DNA of 64,000 bases from Paramecium sonneborni (Eukaryota > Ciliophora > Oligohymenophorea > Peniculida > Parameciidae). Location: positions 433,504 through 497,503 of the forward strand of contig CAJJDN010000001.1 in assembly GCA_905182985.1 (NCBI GenBank), given 5' to 3'. The position numbers and the translations under genes are program-made. Shown here piece after piece: positions 51,287 to 64,000 of this stretch (positions are counted from its first letter, which is position 1; the number at the start of each line of letters is the position of its first letter). The notes beneath the pieces are model-generated. The model ran no database searches and was not told the origin of the DNA. It saw only the letters and a program-made list of their open reading frames with translations.

Positions 51287-52501
51287 ATGAGTGAAGAAGG
51301 CAGTTAAGAATTGGAAAGTGAAGAAGAGGAAGAAGAGGAGGAAGAGGAGGAAGAAGAAGAATAAGAGGAGTAATAAAAACCAATAAAGGATGAATTTAAT
51401 GAATTTAGAAAGTATAATGCATTTTCAAGTTATGCATAATTAGAAAGAGGTTCATTATAATAATATAATTATCATAATCCTTAAGAATATTATTATAATA
51501 ATACTCCAATACATTAGCATCCATAAAATAATTATTATGATAAAATTTAGAGACATTAAAATCATATTGATAATGCTAAGATTGCACTTAATATGTTATA
51601 ACATCCAAAAATACCAATTTAAAACTATTAGGATAATTATTATCCTCCTTTTCCTTTATAATAATAATATAATCCTCAATTTTATCAATAGGCAAATGCT
51701 CCTCAACAACCTAAAAATTATTAAACACCTCCTTACTCTCAATATTAAAATTATTAAAGAAAAAGATCATATGATGAAATTATTCCAGATCCTTATTAAA
51801 ATTAATATAATAATTAAAAAAGAAGAAATTCATTTAAAGAATAAAATTTAATTCCATCATCACATTCACATATACCATCTCAGTAACATCCGATTTAATA
51901 ATAATATTATCCATCTCAAAATCAATACCCTAATTAATATATTCATTAATAATAACAAATGTATTAATAGCCTCACTAAAATTATCATTAGTAACTATAT
52001 TCTGATTAATACGATAATTTTTAATTTTAATATTATCCTCAATAAACATTAGATAGTTTTACAAGACCACCTTTGCCAAAATAGAATAATCAAAATTAAG
52101 AAAAGCAAATTCATTTTTAAAAAAAGGAGGAATTAGAATTAGATTAGGAATATTTAGATTTTATAAGATTTAAGGAGGCTGCAAAAAAATAAAAATAAAT
52201 TATTGATGATAACGATTACAAAGATTTTTTAGAATTTAAAAAATCAAAATTGCAACAACAAACAAATAATTCTGCATAAACAAACTAATAAAGATAAGCT
52301 AAAGAACTATATAAGAAACCAAAATAATTAAGTATATTTTATTTATTTAAGTAAGCATCACCCTAGGAATAACCGAAATTTAATGAAACAAAGTTTGAAA
52401 GAAGGCCAGCTGAAAATTATAAATCAAATTATGTTTCTCCTTCTTAGTTGGATTCTAATATAGAAATATAAAAAGCAATGCAAATTTTAATGAAGAAATG
52501 A
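51287..52501 (+). CDS. Acidic, Q/N/Y/P-rich (prion-like) protein, 396 aa
   Basis: The N-terminus is a nearly pure Glu tract (about residues 8-27) encoded by GAA/GAG with interspersed TAA (Gln). Residues about 50-275 are strongly enriched in Gln, Asn, Tyr, Pro and His (for example YYPPFPLQQQYNPQFYQQ). The C-terminal third is charged and helical (YLDFIRFKEAAKKQKQII, LEFKKSKLQQQ), ending MQILMKK. One 24-nt intron near 52335. Most Gln codons are TAA or TAG. The composition is typical of RNA-granule and nuclear scaffold proteins; no folded domain is recognised. Confidence 0.8.
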
Positions 52502-52549
52502 AAAATAATAATAAATTAACTAAAACACTATATATTTATTTAATCAAAT

Positions 52550-53038
52550 TCAAGCGAGCAGTTCCGAATACCTCTCAAACAGTTAAACTATCTTTTGTTT
52601 TAAATTGAAATCCCCTTTAACATAAGTATCTTAACATATTAAATTTATTTGATTGCTTATTTCTACTATCGCTTCATCAATTTCTTTTTCTCTTATTTAA
52701 TGCCCATAACAAATTGTTATAGCATAAATTAATTAAAAAAGCATCTATTAATCTGATTATTATTCTTGCGAATCGATGAAGCACATTTTTAAGTTTGTTT
52801 CGTTATTATTTATTAAATTGGAAATTTCTGTCATTATATCTAATTACACATTTATATTCATTAATTTGCTTTAGAGAATAATTTTCTTTTTTAAAATTGT
52901 CTGCATGCCTTAATAGTAATTTAACTCAGTTATAATTCCATTAGATTAATGTTTAATTATTTATGATTTGCTTTAAGGATTTAGATAAAAAATGGTCTCA
53001 GTTTGATCTATTACATTTACATCTTAATCTTTTTTCAT
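52550..53038 (-). CDS. Hypothetical protein, 162 aa
   Basis: Intronless, exact 163-codon frame. The protein is mainly helical: TELNYYQGMQTILKKKIIL, then LDIMTEISNLINNNETNLKM, then KEIDEAIVEISNQINLIC and IVQLFERYSELLA. It is probably a small four-helix or coiled-coil protein without membrane segments. No family is recognised. Confidence 0.7.
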
Positions 53039-53253
53039 AATATTTTATTTAATATTTTATATAATTATTATTAATATTCATGGCTTTAAAGCATAAATTA
53101 TAATGAATGTTAATTTAGCGTTCTGTTAGTCCAAGTATTATGATTAAAAATATTTTTCATTTAATAATGATTTCATGATAAATAAGTTAGTATTTTATAT
53201 AATTGATTATTACGATTATGTATATAATTATATAAATAGTTTAATTATAAAAT

Positions 53254-55681
<2,428 letters not shown>

Positions 55682-55885
55682 ATATTATGAATTTTTTAAT
55701 AATTTATATTTTTAAGTTATTTTTCTATTATATGAGATCCTAACCTAAGTTTTTTATAAATCAAATTAAAATTTAGAAAGGATTTCAAAACCTCTTTCTT
55801 TAAGTTTTGTAGAAAAGAAAAATTATTATAAATTAAAATCTAATTTGGTCAGTATTAAATGAATTAGTTAAATTTAATAAATAAT

Positions 55886-56703
55886 TCATTATTTTGTATT
55901 GTATGAACCACATTAGTTACATTTTAAATAGTAATTGAAAGGAATATCCTTAGAAATTTGTCTACAATCTAAGCATATAATCTAAACTTTTTAATTTTTG
56001 ATTTAGGTTGGTAATATTTTTCTTGAATTTTCAGCTAATTAATCATATTATTCTATTTCTTCTTTTGTCATTTTCTATTTTTGATATATGAAATATTTAC
56101 AGCAATTGAAATACTACATATAGGACAATTTCTTTAATTGGAATTAATTAGCTGCTTGAAGCATTATTAATGAATGAAATGTGGACAATTAGGTAATTGC
56201 ATTATATAGTTTGTAGAAATTTTGAGATTTTATAAACAGATTGGACAGTCATTATCAACAATTTGATTTAAACATTTATGTGAATCTTAAATTGATTTAG
56301 ATAAGCATATGCCACACACTTTGCAATGAAAATTTTGTTCTTTGATTCCCTGAAGAAATAAACATAATATAATTACTCTTCGACACATTTTGCATTCATC
56401 ACAATGATACACGTCTTTAAGAGGATCATCATCATATAATTTGCAAATAGAACAAAAATATTTAGCAAATTGAATTCCACATTGTATACATTAATTAGTT
56501 GGTGGTTATTCACAAAAGCATTTTCGACATCTTATTATTGTAACATTATATCGATCCATGATTTCTGTTTTACATCCATCAGATTTTGGTCCTTTATAAT
56601 TGGCATCGTGACAGAGTCTACAGGGATAAAACTTACCACAGCAAGGAGCCTTCTTGTCACAATTTCTTTAATAATGTGGACAATCAGGTACTGGAGTTAT
56701 CAT
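55886..56703 (-). CDS. RCHY1: RCHY1/Pirh2-like E3 ubiquitin ligase
   Basis: 254 aa with introns of 27 and 26 nt. Order of zinc modules: CHY zinc finger (CPHYQRNCDKKAPCCGKFY, CRLCHD, CRKCFCEQ, CIQCGIQF), CTCHY finger (FCSICKLYDDD, YHCDECKMCR, FHCKVCGICL), RING-H2 (CPICLQNL, CPHFIHQQCF, NCPICSISI) and the C-terminal zinc ribbon (ICLDCRQIS, LKCNQCGSYNT). This is the full arrangement of RCHY1, a RING ligase that transfers ubiquitin to substrates. Length is near the human 261 aa. It is divergent from ALG2 with 103 bp between start codons. Confidence 0.93.
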
Positions 56704-56806
56704 CTTTTTTAAACAATTTATCAAAAACATAATTTTTAGATTGACGCATCATTATGTATATTTTTTTATATTAACTAATACTGAGGTTTATATAATTAAG
56801 AAATAT

Positions 56807-58131
56807 ATGTAATAATAATAGGAACAATTAAAGATAGCCTTTTTACATCCTGGTAATTAACAATTTTTTTATAGTAGATTTGGGTATTGGAGGTGCTGAA
56901 TAATTAGTTGTGAATTTAGCATTAGCATTGCAGAAAAATCATTATGTAAAAATATATACTCCACATCATGATCCAAATCATTCATTTCCTGAAACAAATG
57001 GACAAATACCAGTTGAAGTAAGAGGAAATATAATACCTGCTCATATATTTGGTAAGTTAAATTGTAATATATATAAGGATATTGTACAGCAATGTGTGCA
57101 TACATAAGAATGATATTAGCAACATTGTACATAATATTTTTTAGTGGTCGTTGGGATGTTATCATTATTGATTAAGTATCTGTTTGTCTTCCATTGTTTT
57201 GGATATTTAGAAGAAAAACTATATTTTATTGTCACTTTCCTGATAAATTATTGTGTGTAGAAAGAAAATCATTCATAAAAAAAATTTATAGATTTTTTTT
57301 AGATTCATTTGAAGAAATTAGCATGCTTTTTGCTAATTTAATATTAGTAAATAGTTAATTTACGAGAGAAATAGTAAAACAAGCTTTTCCTCTTTATAAT
57401 AAATATGGTAGATAACCTGAAGTATTATATCCAGCAATAGAATTTTCAAAATTTGAAATGGCTCCAGATTTAAGTAGACATGATAGTAGATTAGCTGGGA
57501 ATAATTATTTCTTGTCTTTAAATAGATATGAAAGAAAAAAGAATATTGCATTAGCAATTCATGCATTTGCTGCATTTAGATAATAATTATCTTAAGATGA
57601 AAATATAGAAACAATAAGATTAGTAATAGCAGGAGGATTTGAATAAAGAGTTGAAGAAAATGCATAACATTTTGAAGAATTAAATTAGATTGCTTAACGA
57701 TAAAATGTAGCTGAATATGTATCTTTTAAAAAAAACATTTCTGATTCCGAAAGAACTTGGTTAATGTCTAATACTTTAGCTGTTCTTTATACACCAGAAA
57801 GAGAACATTTTGGCATAGTTCCAGTTGAAGCTATGTATAATTAAGTTCCTGTCATTGCATGCAATTCTGGAGGACCAAAAGTATTTATTTATTTTTTATT
57901 TATTAATAGGAATCAATTTAAAATGGAGTCACTGGATATTTATGTGAATCAAAGACTAATGAATGGTGTTAGAGAATGATTGAAATTTATTAAAATTAAG
58001 AGAAGAGCAAAGAAATGGGAGAAAGAGGGAGAGAAAGAGTTATTTAATTGTTTGGATTTACATAGTTTTAAATGCAAATTGATAGTTATGTTAGAATGGT
58101 AACCAAAACAGGAAAATTAAAATAATAATGA
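56807..58131 (+). CDS. ALG2: ALG2 alpha-1,3/1,6-mannosyltransferase
   Basis: 415 aa with three introns (56853-56874, 26 nt near 57050, 29 nt near 57880). GT4-fold blocks: VDLGIGGAEQLVVNLALAL, FYCHFPDKLLC, RYERKKNIALAI, EREHFGIVPVEAMYNQVPV and CNSGGPKESIQNGVTGYLC. The EX7E pair (E in EHFG, E in VEAM) and the GGAE donor loop are intact. ALG2 adds the second and third mannose to the dolichol-linked oligosaccharide on the cytosolic face of the ER. The hydrophobic segment LLCVERKSFIKKIYRFFL may be the membrane-associating helix. The start MQQQQEQLKIAFLHP is short but in line with the family. Confidence 0.94.
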
Positions 58132-58218
58132 ATATTAAAGGTTATTTTGGAATCATTTTATTATTATATAATATATAAAAATGCGTAATATTTGAGAATT
58201 AAATCCAAATAACAAAAA

Positions 58219-59655
58219 ATGACATCATTTTTAAATAAATCATCTTTTCTTCTTAATACGCTGAACAATCACAATAGACTAACAAGGTCAATTAATTAAA
58301 CCACTAAATATGCCTTTAGATTATACTTCTTAAAAGGTATATGTATCAAAATTCATATCATTTTAGGATGTGATAATAGATAACTCACTATATCATAATA
58401 GCGTGAATTTCTTAATTATGCTAGAATTGATCCATATGACCATTCTTTTATGATATACAATCCCAATGAACTTAAAAACAAGATCAACTCATGGAAGTAA
58501 ATCTTTCCTTGGATTACACCATATTATGCAATCAAGAGCAATCCTATTAAACCAATAATACAAGATATCTTAAATGGCCCTTATGGAACTTTTGATTGTG
58601 CGTCAAAAGGAGTAAAATATTGGTAATAACTGTTAGGAAATCTAAATGGTAATGAAATATGGAGTTCCTGCTTCAAAGTTAATTTATAGTAATTCGGTAA
58701 AAGAAGAAAAAGATATCTAATTTGCTAAAAATAATGGAGTCTTAATAACAAATGCAGACTCAATTGAAGAATTAATAAAGATACAAAAAATAGCACCAGA
58801 AATGAAGATACTATGGAGATTATCTATTGTTGAAGAGAACCCAGATTAAATGGCGACCCTGTTTTCTGGAAAATTTGGGGATGATTTGACAGATTCAGAA
58901 TCTGCTCACAAAAGATTTAAGTAAATTCAACAAATGGGAATTTAATTGCATGGTATTCATTTTCATTGTGGAAGTGCTGTTTAAGGTTCATCATCTTTTG
59001 GAAAAGTAATTAATTTAAAGATATATAGGCTGTTGATATGGCCTAAGAATGCATGAAAATTGGAAGATTGTATGGACATAAGATGGAATTATTGGATATA
59101 GGAGGTGGATTTCCTTCTGGTAATATTCATGAAAATGCAATAAACGCATTGAAAAAAATTGAAAATGACCCTTTAGGATATTAGGTAATTGCTGAACCAG
59201 GGAGACATTTCAGTGCTAATACATGTTCTCTTTTATTTAGAATAATGACTAAAAGAATTAAGCATGATAGATTGTGTTATCATGTTAATGAATCACTTTA
59301 TCACTCTTTTAATTGTATACTTATGGATGGTATCTCCTTTGAAAATTAAAATGATCAATTTTATGGTGTTCTTAATTCTGATGAATCCTAAAATTCTTAT
59401 ATTTCAGATTAATCTAACGTCTCTATTTTTGGTATGACATGTGATGGTGCTGATATTATTGTGAAGAATATTACTGCTCCAATAGATATGTAGGTTGGAG
59501 ATTGGTTATGTATGTAAGGGATGGGGAGCTACACCATAGGATAGAAATCTACATTCAATGGAATGTAATCAACATCAAAAATTTATAAATGGGATGGATA
59601 ACTTGAATAATAAAGTCAAGAATCATCCTAGATTTCTATCAGCTAACTTTTTTGA
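58219..59655 (+). CDS. Ornithine decarboxylase
   Basis: 452 aa with three introns (58337-58366, 58612-58636, 59006-59028). A pyridoxal-phosphate enzyme that makes putrescine, first step of polyamine synthesis. Motifs: PYYAIKSNP with the PLP lysine near residue 95, FDCASKGEI, HGIHFHCGS, LLDIGGGFP, IAEPGRHFS, and FGMTCDGADI with the catalytic cysteine near residue 381. About 45 extra N-terminal residues (MTSFLNKSSFLLNTLNN onward) precede the catalytic domain and are basic and Ser/Asn-rich, perhaps an organelle signal. The 3' 1088 bp of the gene lie in the 1297-bp duplicated segment, but this copy is complete. Confidence 0.95.
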
Positions 59656-59864
59656 TTGATAATTTTTTACAATTATATTATTAAAATAATTTTCTAATTT
59701 ATTAAAATTCAAACCGCATTTCTAATTTCTTCATGATCCAATAATTAATTAAAAATTATTTTCTACATTATTATTCTTTGAATAAATAAAATTGACATAA
59801 ATCCCTTTAATAAAGAAATTTGAAAATCATATCAAAATTTAGCTATTGTTTGGTTGAAAACAAA
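58568..59864 (+). repeat. Direct repeat B, copy 1 (1297 bp)
   Basis: Starts tcttaaatggcccttatgga inside the ODC gene and ends at the N. It matches 59866-61162 base for base in the lines compared. Confidence 0.92.
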
Positions 59865-59865
59865 N
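59865..59865. other. Single-N scaffold gap
   Basis: One N between the two copies of repeat B, as at 30891. Confidence 0.9.
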
Positions 59866-60953
59866 TCTTAAATGGCCCTTATGGAACTTTTGATTGTGCG
59901 TCAAAAGGAGTAAAATATTGGTAATAACTGTTAGGAAATCTAAATGGTAATGAAATATGGAGTTCCTGCTTCAAAGTTAATTTATAGTAATTCGGTAAAA
60001 GAAGAAAAAGATATCTAATTTGCTAAAAATAATGGAGTCTTAATAACAAATGCAGACTCAATTGAAGAATTAATAAAGATACAAAAAATAGCACCAGAAA
60101 TGAAGATACTATGGAGATTATCTATTGTTGAAGAGAACCCAGATTAAATGGCGACCCTGTTTTCTGGAAAATTTGGGGATGATTTGACAGATTCAGAATC
60201 TGCTCACAAAAGATTTAAGTAAATTCAACAAATGGGAATTTAATTGCATGGTATTCATTTTCATTGTGGAAGTGCTGTTTAAGGTTCATCATCTTTTGGA
60301 AAAGTAATTAATTTAAAGATATATAGGCTGTTGATATGGCCTAAGAATGCATGAAAATTGGAAGATTGTATGGACATAAGATGGAATTATTGGATATAGG
60401 AGGTGGATTTCCTTCTGGTAATATTCATGAAAATGCAATAAACGCATTGAAAAAAATTGAAAATGACCCTTTAGGATATTAGGTAATTGCTGAACCAGGG
60501 AGACATTTCAGTGCTAATACATGTTCTCTTTTATTTAGAATAATGACTAAAAGAATTAAGCATGATAGATTGTGTTATCATGTTAATGAATCACTTTATC
60601 ACTCTTTTAATTGTATACTTATGGATGGTATCTCCTTTGAAAATTAAAATGATCAATTTTATGGTGTTCTTAATTCTGATGAATCCTAAAATTCTTATAT
60701 TTCAGATTAATCTAACGTCTCTATTTTTGGTATGACATGTGATGGTGCTGATATTATTGTGAAGAATATTACTGCTCCAATAGATATGTAGGTTGGAGAT
60801 TGGTTATGTATGTAAGGGATGGGGAGCTACACCATAGGATAGAAATCTACATTCAATGGAATGTAATCAACATCAAAAATTTATAAATGGGATGGATAAC
60901 TTGAATAATAAAGTCAAGAATCATCCTAGATTTCTATCAGCTAACTTTTTTGA
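59866..60953 (+). pseudogene. False partial ODC copy caused by the assembly
   Basis: Repeats the ODC gene from about codon 107 to the stop, without start codon or N-terminal domain. Sequence and introns are identical to the complete gene, so it should be treated as an assembly duplicate, not as a second gene. Confidence 0.88.
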
Positions 60954-61162
60954 TTGATAATTTTTTACAATTATATTATTAAAATAATTTTCTAATTTAT
61001 TAAAATTCAAACCGCATTTCTAATTTCTTCATGATCCAATAATTAATTAAAAATTATTTTCTACATTATTATTCTTTGAATAAATAAAATTGACATAAAT
61101 CCCTTTAATAAAGAAATTTGAAAATCATATCAAAATTTAGCTATTGTTTGGTTGAAAACAAA
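59866..61162 (+). repeat. Direct repeat B, copy 2 (1297 bp)
   Basis: Second copy, offset 1298 from the first. It starts in mid-gene directly after the N and continues into unique downstream sequence at 61163. Confidence 0.92.
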
Positions 61163-61604
61163 TTCAGATTAGTATGTAATATTTTAATTATTTATATGAA
61201 TGTATTTGATAAAATTATTTGCTTAAATAAACTATTCTAATATAAATTATAATACTAATTATGATGAAATTATAATAAACTCTCAAAGATAATATAAATC
61301 TAGAATTATTACGAATTTTAAAAAAAGAATCTGACATCTATTTTTTATTTAAGTTCTCAAATGGATTGAGCAACTATCTATTTTCCTTCTATAGAAAAAT
61401 GAGTAAAATTAATTAAAATTATATTTTATTTCGACAAGGACTTTTATGTAACTTATGCTTAATAAAAAAATATTTATATTTAGAGTTGTAATTCATTATT
61501 TTTAAAGATGGATTATCAAAATATGAAATAACAATAAAAATGTTTGCTATGATTTAAATATGACTAAAAATTGATTATTCTTTAAAATAAATAACTTAGA
61601 TTAA
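61163..61604. other. Intergenic interval after the repeat
   Basis: 440 bp, strongly AT-rich; no frame with a plausible start or known motif. Confidence 0.4.
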
Positions 61605-62120
61605 ATGGGATCTTATCCTAGTTGTTTTTGCTGCCCTAAAAATTCTTCTAAGGAATAACAAAATAAATTAAATGATGATGAACTACATTTAGCTTAATAT
61701 AAATAACCACTTTTTAATTAAGTTGTACAAATAAATCCAGAAGATGATTCTTCATTACTAATAATTATGGCAACATATGAATAATTAGTTAATAAAAAAT
61801 CAATTAGCATAGTCTATAGTTGCTCATCAAATAAAATAAGTCGCTCGATTTCTTTTGATCATAATAATTAAAGATATTAAGAATCTCTCTTTAATAAAGA
61901 TCATAGGAAAATTAAAAAAATGTCATATTATAGATCTTTGAGTGCTTCATAATTTACTTATAATTTATCTAAACAAAGCACTACTTATAAGCCAAGCAGT
62001 ATATTGAAAAAAAGATCAAATACTAAAGTATCTCAACCCTAGAAACAATAAAAAAATAAAGTTTCTTTTCTACCTTTTATTTTATAATGTAATACTAATA
62101 AACTGATTGATTCTTTTTGA
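61605..62120 (+). CDS. Putative acylated PP1-docking protein 1, 171 aa
   Basis: Intronless. N-terminus MGSYPSCFCCPKNSS: Gly2 with Ser6 and three Cys at positions 7, 9 and 10, typical of myristoylation plus palmitoylation. The middle has EDDSSLLIIMATYEQLVNKK, which aligns with EDDFPLFLVMEQYDRLLTKN in the third gene. A Ser-rich stretch follows. Near the end it carries SSILKKR (SILK motif, about residue 131) and NKVSFLP (RVxF type, about 151). SILK plus RVxF in that order is the docking pair of several protein phosphatase 1 regulators. The prediction is from motifs and paralogy; no known family name is recognised. Confidence 0.75.
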
Positions 62121-62224
62121 ATGACATTTAATTTATTATCAAATTTCTATTAATTTAGGGACAGAAAACTATATATATAATTCTTTTCTTTTATTATTTT
62201 CTTAAAATATATTTAATTGCCCAA

Positions 62225-62740
62225 ATGGGATAAATATAATAGGCATGTGCAACAAATATACCACAATACAAATCATCAATAACGGACATGAAACAACTTA
62301 TAATTAAAAGGGATTGTCTTAAGGATAACAGTTCTAAAGTTACTTTTGAATAGAGTACAGTGATAACGGAAACATCAGATGAGCTTAAATTAAAACTATC
62401 TCAGGATGAAGATAAATAGAATTAAGATGTAGAAACAAATATCAGTGGTTTTGAATCATTCTAGAAGTTAGAAACCAAAAATCTATCTTAAAGGGAGTTG
62501 GATGAAATCACTGACTACAATGCTATTAATAAATCAGATAGATCTAAAAATAGATCAAAAAGTGTATTTATTCGTAATATACTTTCTGAAATACCTCCAA
62601 AGAGCATTTTAAAAAATAAAGAAATACTCTAAGAATAGGAAAAAAGAAATTTTACATAATAAAAAAGAGTTAGATTTTTAGAATAGAGGAACAAATTATA
62701 ATCAAAGTATAATGGATACAAGAAAATATCATATGTTTGA
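62225..62740 (+). CDS. Putative acylated PP1-docking protein 2, 171 aa
   Basis: Intronless, same length as its upstream neighbour, 104 bp after it. Starts MGQIQQACATNIP (Gly2, Cys8). Middle acidic (SQDEDKQNQDVETN). The C-terminal third has KSKSV-like basic Ser runs, then PPKSILKNKEIL (SILK near residue 126) and QQKRVRFLEQRN (RVxF near 148, a perfect K/R-V-x-F). Overall similarity to the other two copies is low outside the two ends, so it is the most diverged member. Confidence 0.75.
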
Positions 62741-63460
62741 TTATTTATATAACTACTTGTTTATGTTTATATTATTTTATTTCAATCTTATCATAAATAA
62801 TTACTATTCCATCATAAACTCAAACGTGACATTATTTTATTTTTAAATGATATTCATTATTGTAAATTGCAATTTAATTAAATAAATGTATAATGTTTTT
62901 ACATATTATTAATACGAAAAATGACAACAAATGTCTAATTCATTTTATAAAATTATAAAATAAAATAATGAATTTTATTCTAATAATTATTAATAAAATA
63001 ATTGAAAAATAAAAAAAATATTTATTTTAATTTTTCTAAAAAAAATTCACAACAAAGACTTACATTTTTCTAAATTCTAGTTACTTTTTAATATCAGAAT
63101 TTCATTTTGGACTAATTAAAATGATCATAATAAAATTTTAAATAAACTTTAACACAGAACTCTATTGAACCAAAAGATATAAAATCCATTTATTAATATT
63201 CGATAATTTGATTTGTAATATTAGATTAATTATTCTTTCCAGAAATAATCTCGAAAATTGATTATTAAAATATTTTGAAGCAGTACAATGACAAGTTAAT
63301 TTTTAATATTGAAAATAATGCTTCATATAATCATTCAATTTATGAATCTTTTGTTAAACAAAGCAAATAGATATATTCTAAAAGCTTCTTGGAAAACTAT
63401 ATTGTTAATTAGAAGTTTTTAAGAAACCTAATTAAATATAATAGAGAATTTAGCAAACGT
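62741..63460. other. Interval between paralogues 2 and 3
   Basis: 720 bp, AT-rich. The last 180 bases are open in frame with the downstream gene (ending LRNLIKYNREFSKR before its Met) but contain no in-frame ATG. A possible intron-like stretch ends near 63241. An N-terminal extension of the third gene cannot be excluded. Confidence 0.35.
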
Positions 63461-64000
63461 ATGGGTTCATCACCTTGCTGTTGCAAAAATACTTAAGACA
63501 CTATTTAAGAAATGAAGCTAAAACTAGAACCACGAAACAGTAATCGTGGAAATATGGTGGCAGATCTAAAAAAACCAATTCCTTTATAATAAATAAAGGC
63601 TCTTCAAGAAGAGGATGACTTTCCATTATTTTTAGTTATGGAACAATATGATCGTCTATTAACAAAAAACAAAAGAAAATGTAAATCTTATTCACCTGGA
63701 GGAGATGCATAGACTATTTCAAGAGATAATTTGACTTCTTATTATTTGAAGGGCAAAAACCATCATAAACTCTCTAAACCCTCTAAACAAACTAGATCAT
63801 TAACTACAAAGTTATCAACATCTTTTTAAAGTATAGGAATTAAAAGCATCTTGAAAAAAAAAGAACTTATCAATAATTAATCATCATATTTTCAATAAAT
63901 ATCAGATGTTCAAAAATCAGTAAAAAGTGTTCATTTTGCTGTTGTTTTAAGTCCTAGAAATAGCATTAATAGAACTTCAGATGTTTTGAAAAAAAAAAAA
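63461..64000 (+). CDS. Putative acylated PP1-docking protein 3, cut by window end
   Basis: 180 codons to the window edge without a stop. Starts MGSSPCCCKNTQD (Gly2, Ser4, Cys6-8). It shares EDDFPLFLVMEQYDRLL with paralogue 1 and has IKSILKKKELI (SILK near residue 129), then VKSVHFAVV (RVxF type K-S-V-H-F near 155). The poly-A at the very end is a run of Lys codons. I chose this ATG because both sister genes also begin MG plus cysteines; the frame remains open upstream. Confidence 0.72.

Noticed and set aside
51310..51380. GAA/GAG microsatellite
   Set aside because: It is the coding sequence of the poly-Glu head of the Q/N/Y-rich protein, with codon variation typical of coding DNA.
59866..61162. 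Tandem gene duplication of ornithine decarboxylase
   Set aside because: The copies are identical even in introns and flanks and are separated by one N, with the second lacking its start; an assembly overlap is far simpler.
63985..64000. Poly-A at the right end as retrotransposed mRNA tail or telomere
   Set aside because: The As are in-frame Lys codons of an open gene, and no C4A2/C3A3-type telomere repeats occur at either end.

Overview
The window reads as macronuclear DNA of a ciliate, most likely a Paramecium-type species. Three things show this. (i) Conserved proteins (dynein, tryptophanyl-tRNA synthetase, ornithine decarboxylase, ALG2, CFAP45) translate through their families' motifs only if TAA and TAG are read as glutamine and TGA is the only stop. 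(ii) Genes are broken by very small GT...AG introns, about 18-33 nt, whose removal restores frame exactly. (iii) The DNA is very AT-rich and gene-dense, with some neighbours separated by only 6-35 bp. Standard-code ORFs are therefore mostly meaningless here. All gene models below were read by eye in the ciliate code.

Layout: 1-1634 is the end of an ankyrin-DHHC protein. 2181-14252 (-) is an axonemal dynein heavy chain. 14402-15377 (-) is a papain-family protease. 15.4-18.3 kb is gene-poor, with only degenerate frames. 18.3-20.7 kb holds a small protein, the dynein assembly factor WDR92/DNAAF10 and a putatively acylated protein. 20.9-26.2 kb (-) holds a coiled-coil protein, a SAXO-like microtubule protein, an unknown and a TOG-like protein. 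26.5-33.0 kb (+) holds the NatB subunit NAA25 and an unknown coiled-coil protein. 33.0-37.9 kb (-) holds CFAP45 and an ATP9/Neo1-type P4-ATPase. 37.9-42.2 kb (+) holds a protein disulfide isomerase, a predicted mitochondrial helical protein and a coiled-coil protein. 42.2-44.6 kb (-) holds an unknown and TrpRS. 45.3-46.5 kb (+) is a cyclin. 46.9-51.3 kb (-) holds a histidine-kinase-like membrane protein, an FLVCR-like transporter and a small membrane protein. 51.3-58.1 kb holds a Q/N/Y-rich protein, an unknown, an eight-finger C2HC protein, RCHY1 and ALG2. 58.2-61.2 kb holds ornithine decarboxylase. 61.6-64.0 kb holds three small paralogues that start with MG and cysteines and end with SILK plus RVxF motifs.

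The genes do not form operons; each appears to be an independent eukaryotic unit. Several serve cilia (dynein heavy chain, DNAAF10, SAXO-like, CFAP45, possibly the TOG-like protein). The most novel candidate is the terminal three-gene family, which looks like membrane-anchored protein phosphatase 1 docking proteins. Two single Ns (30891, 59865) each sit between two perfect direct copies (1105 and 1297 bp). These are almost certainly unmerged contig overlaps rather than biology, and they break one gene model and create a false partial ODC gene.
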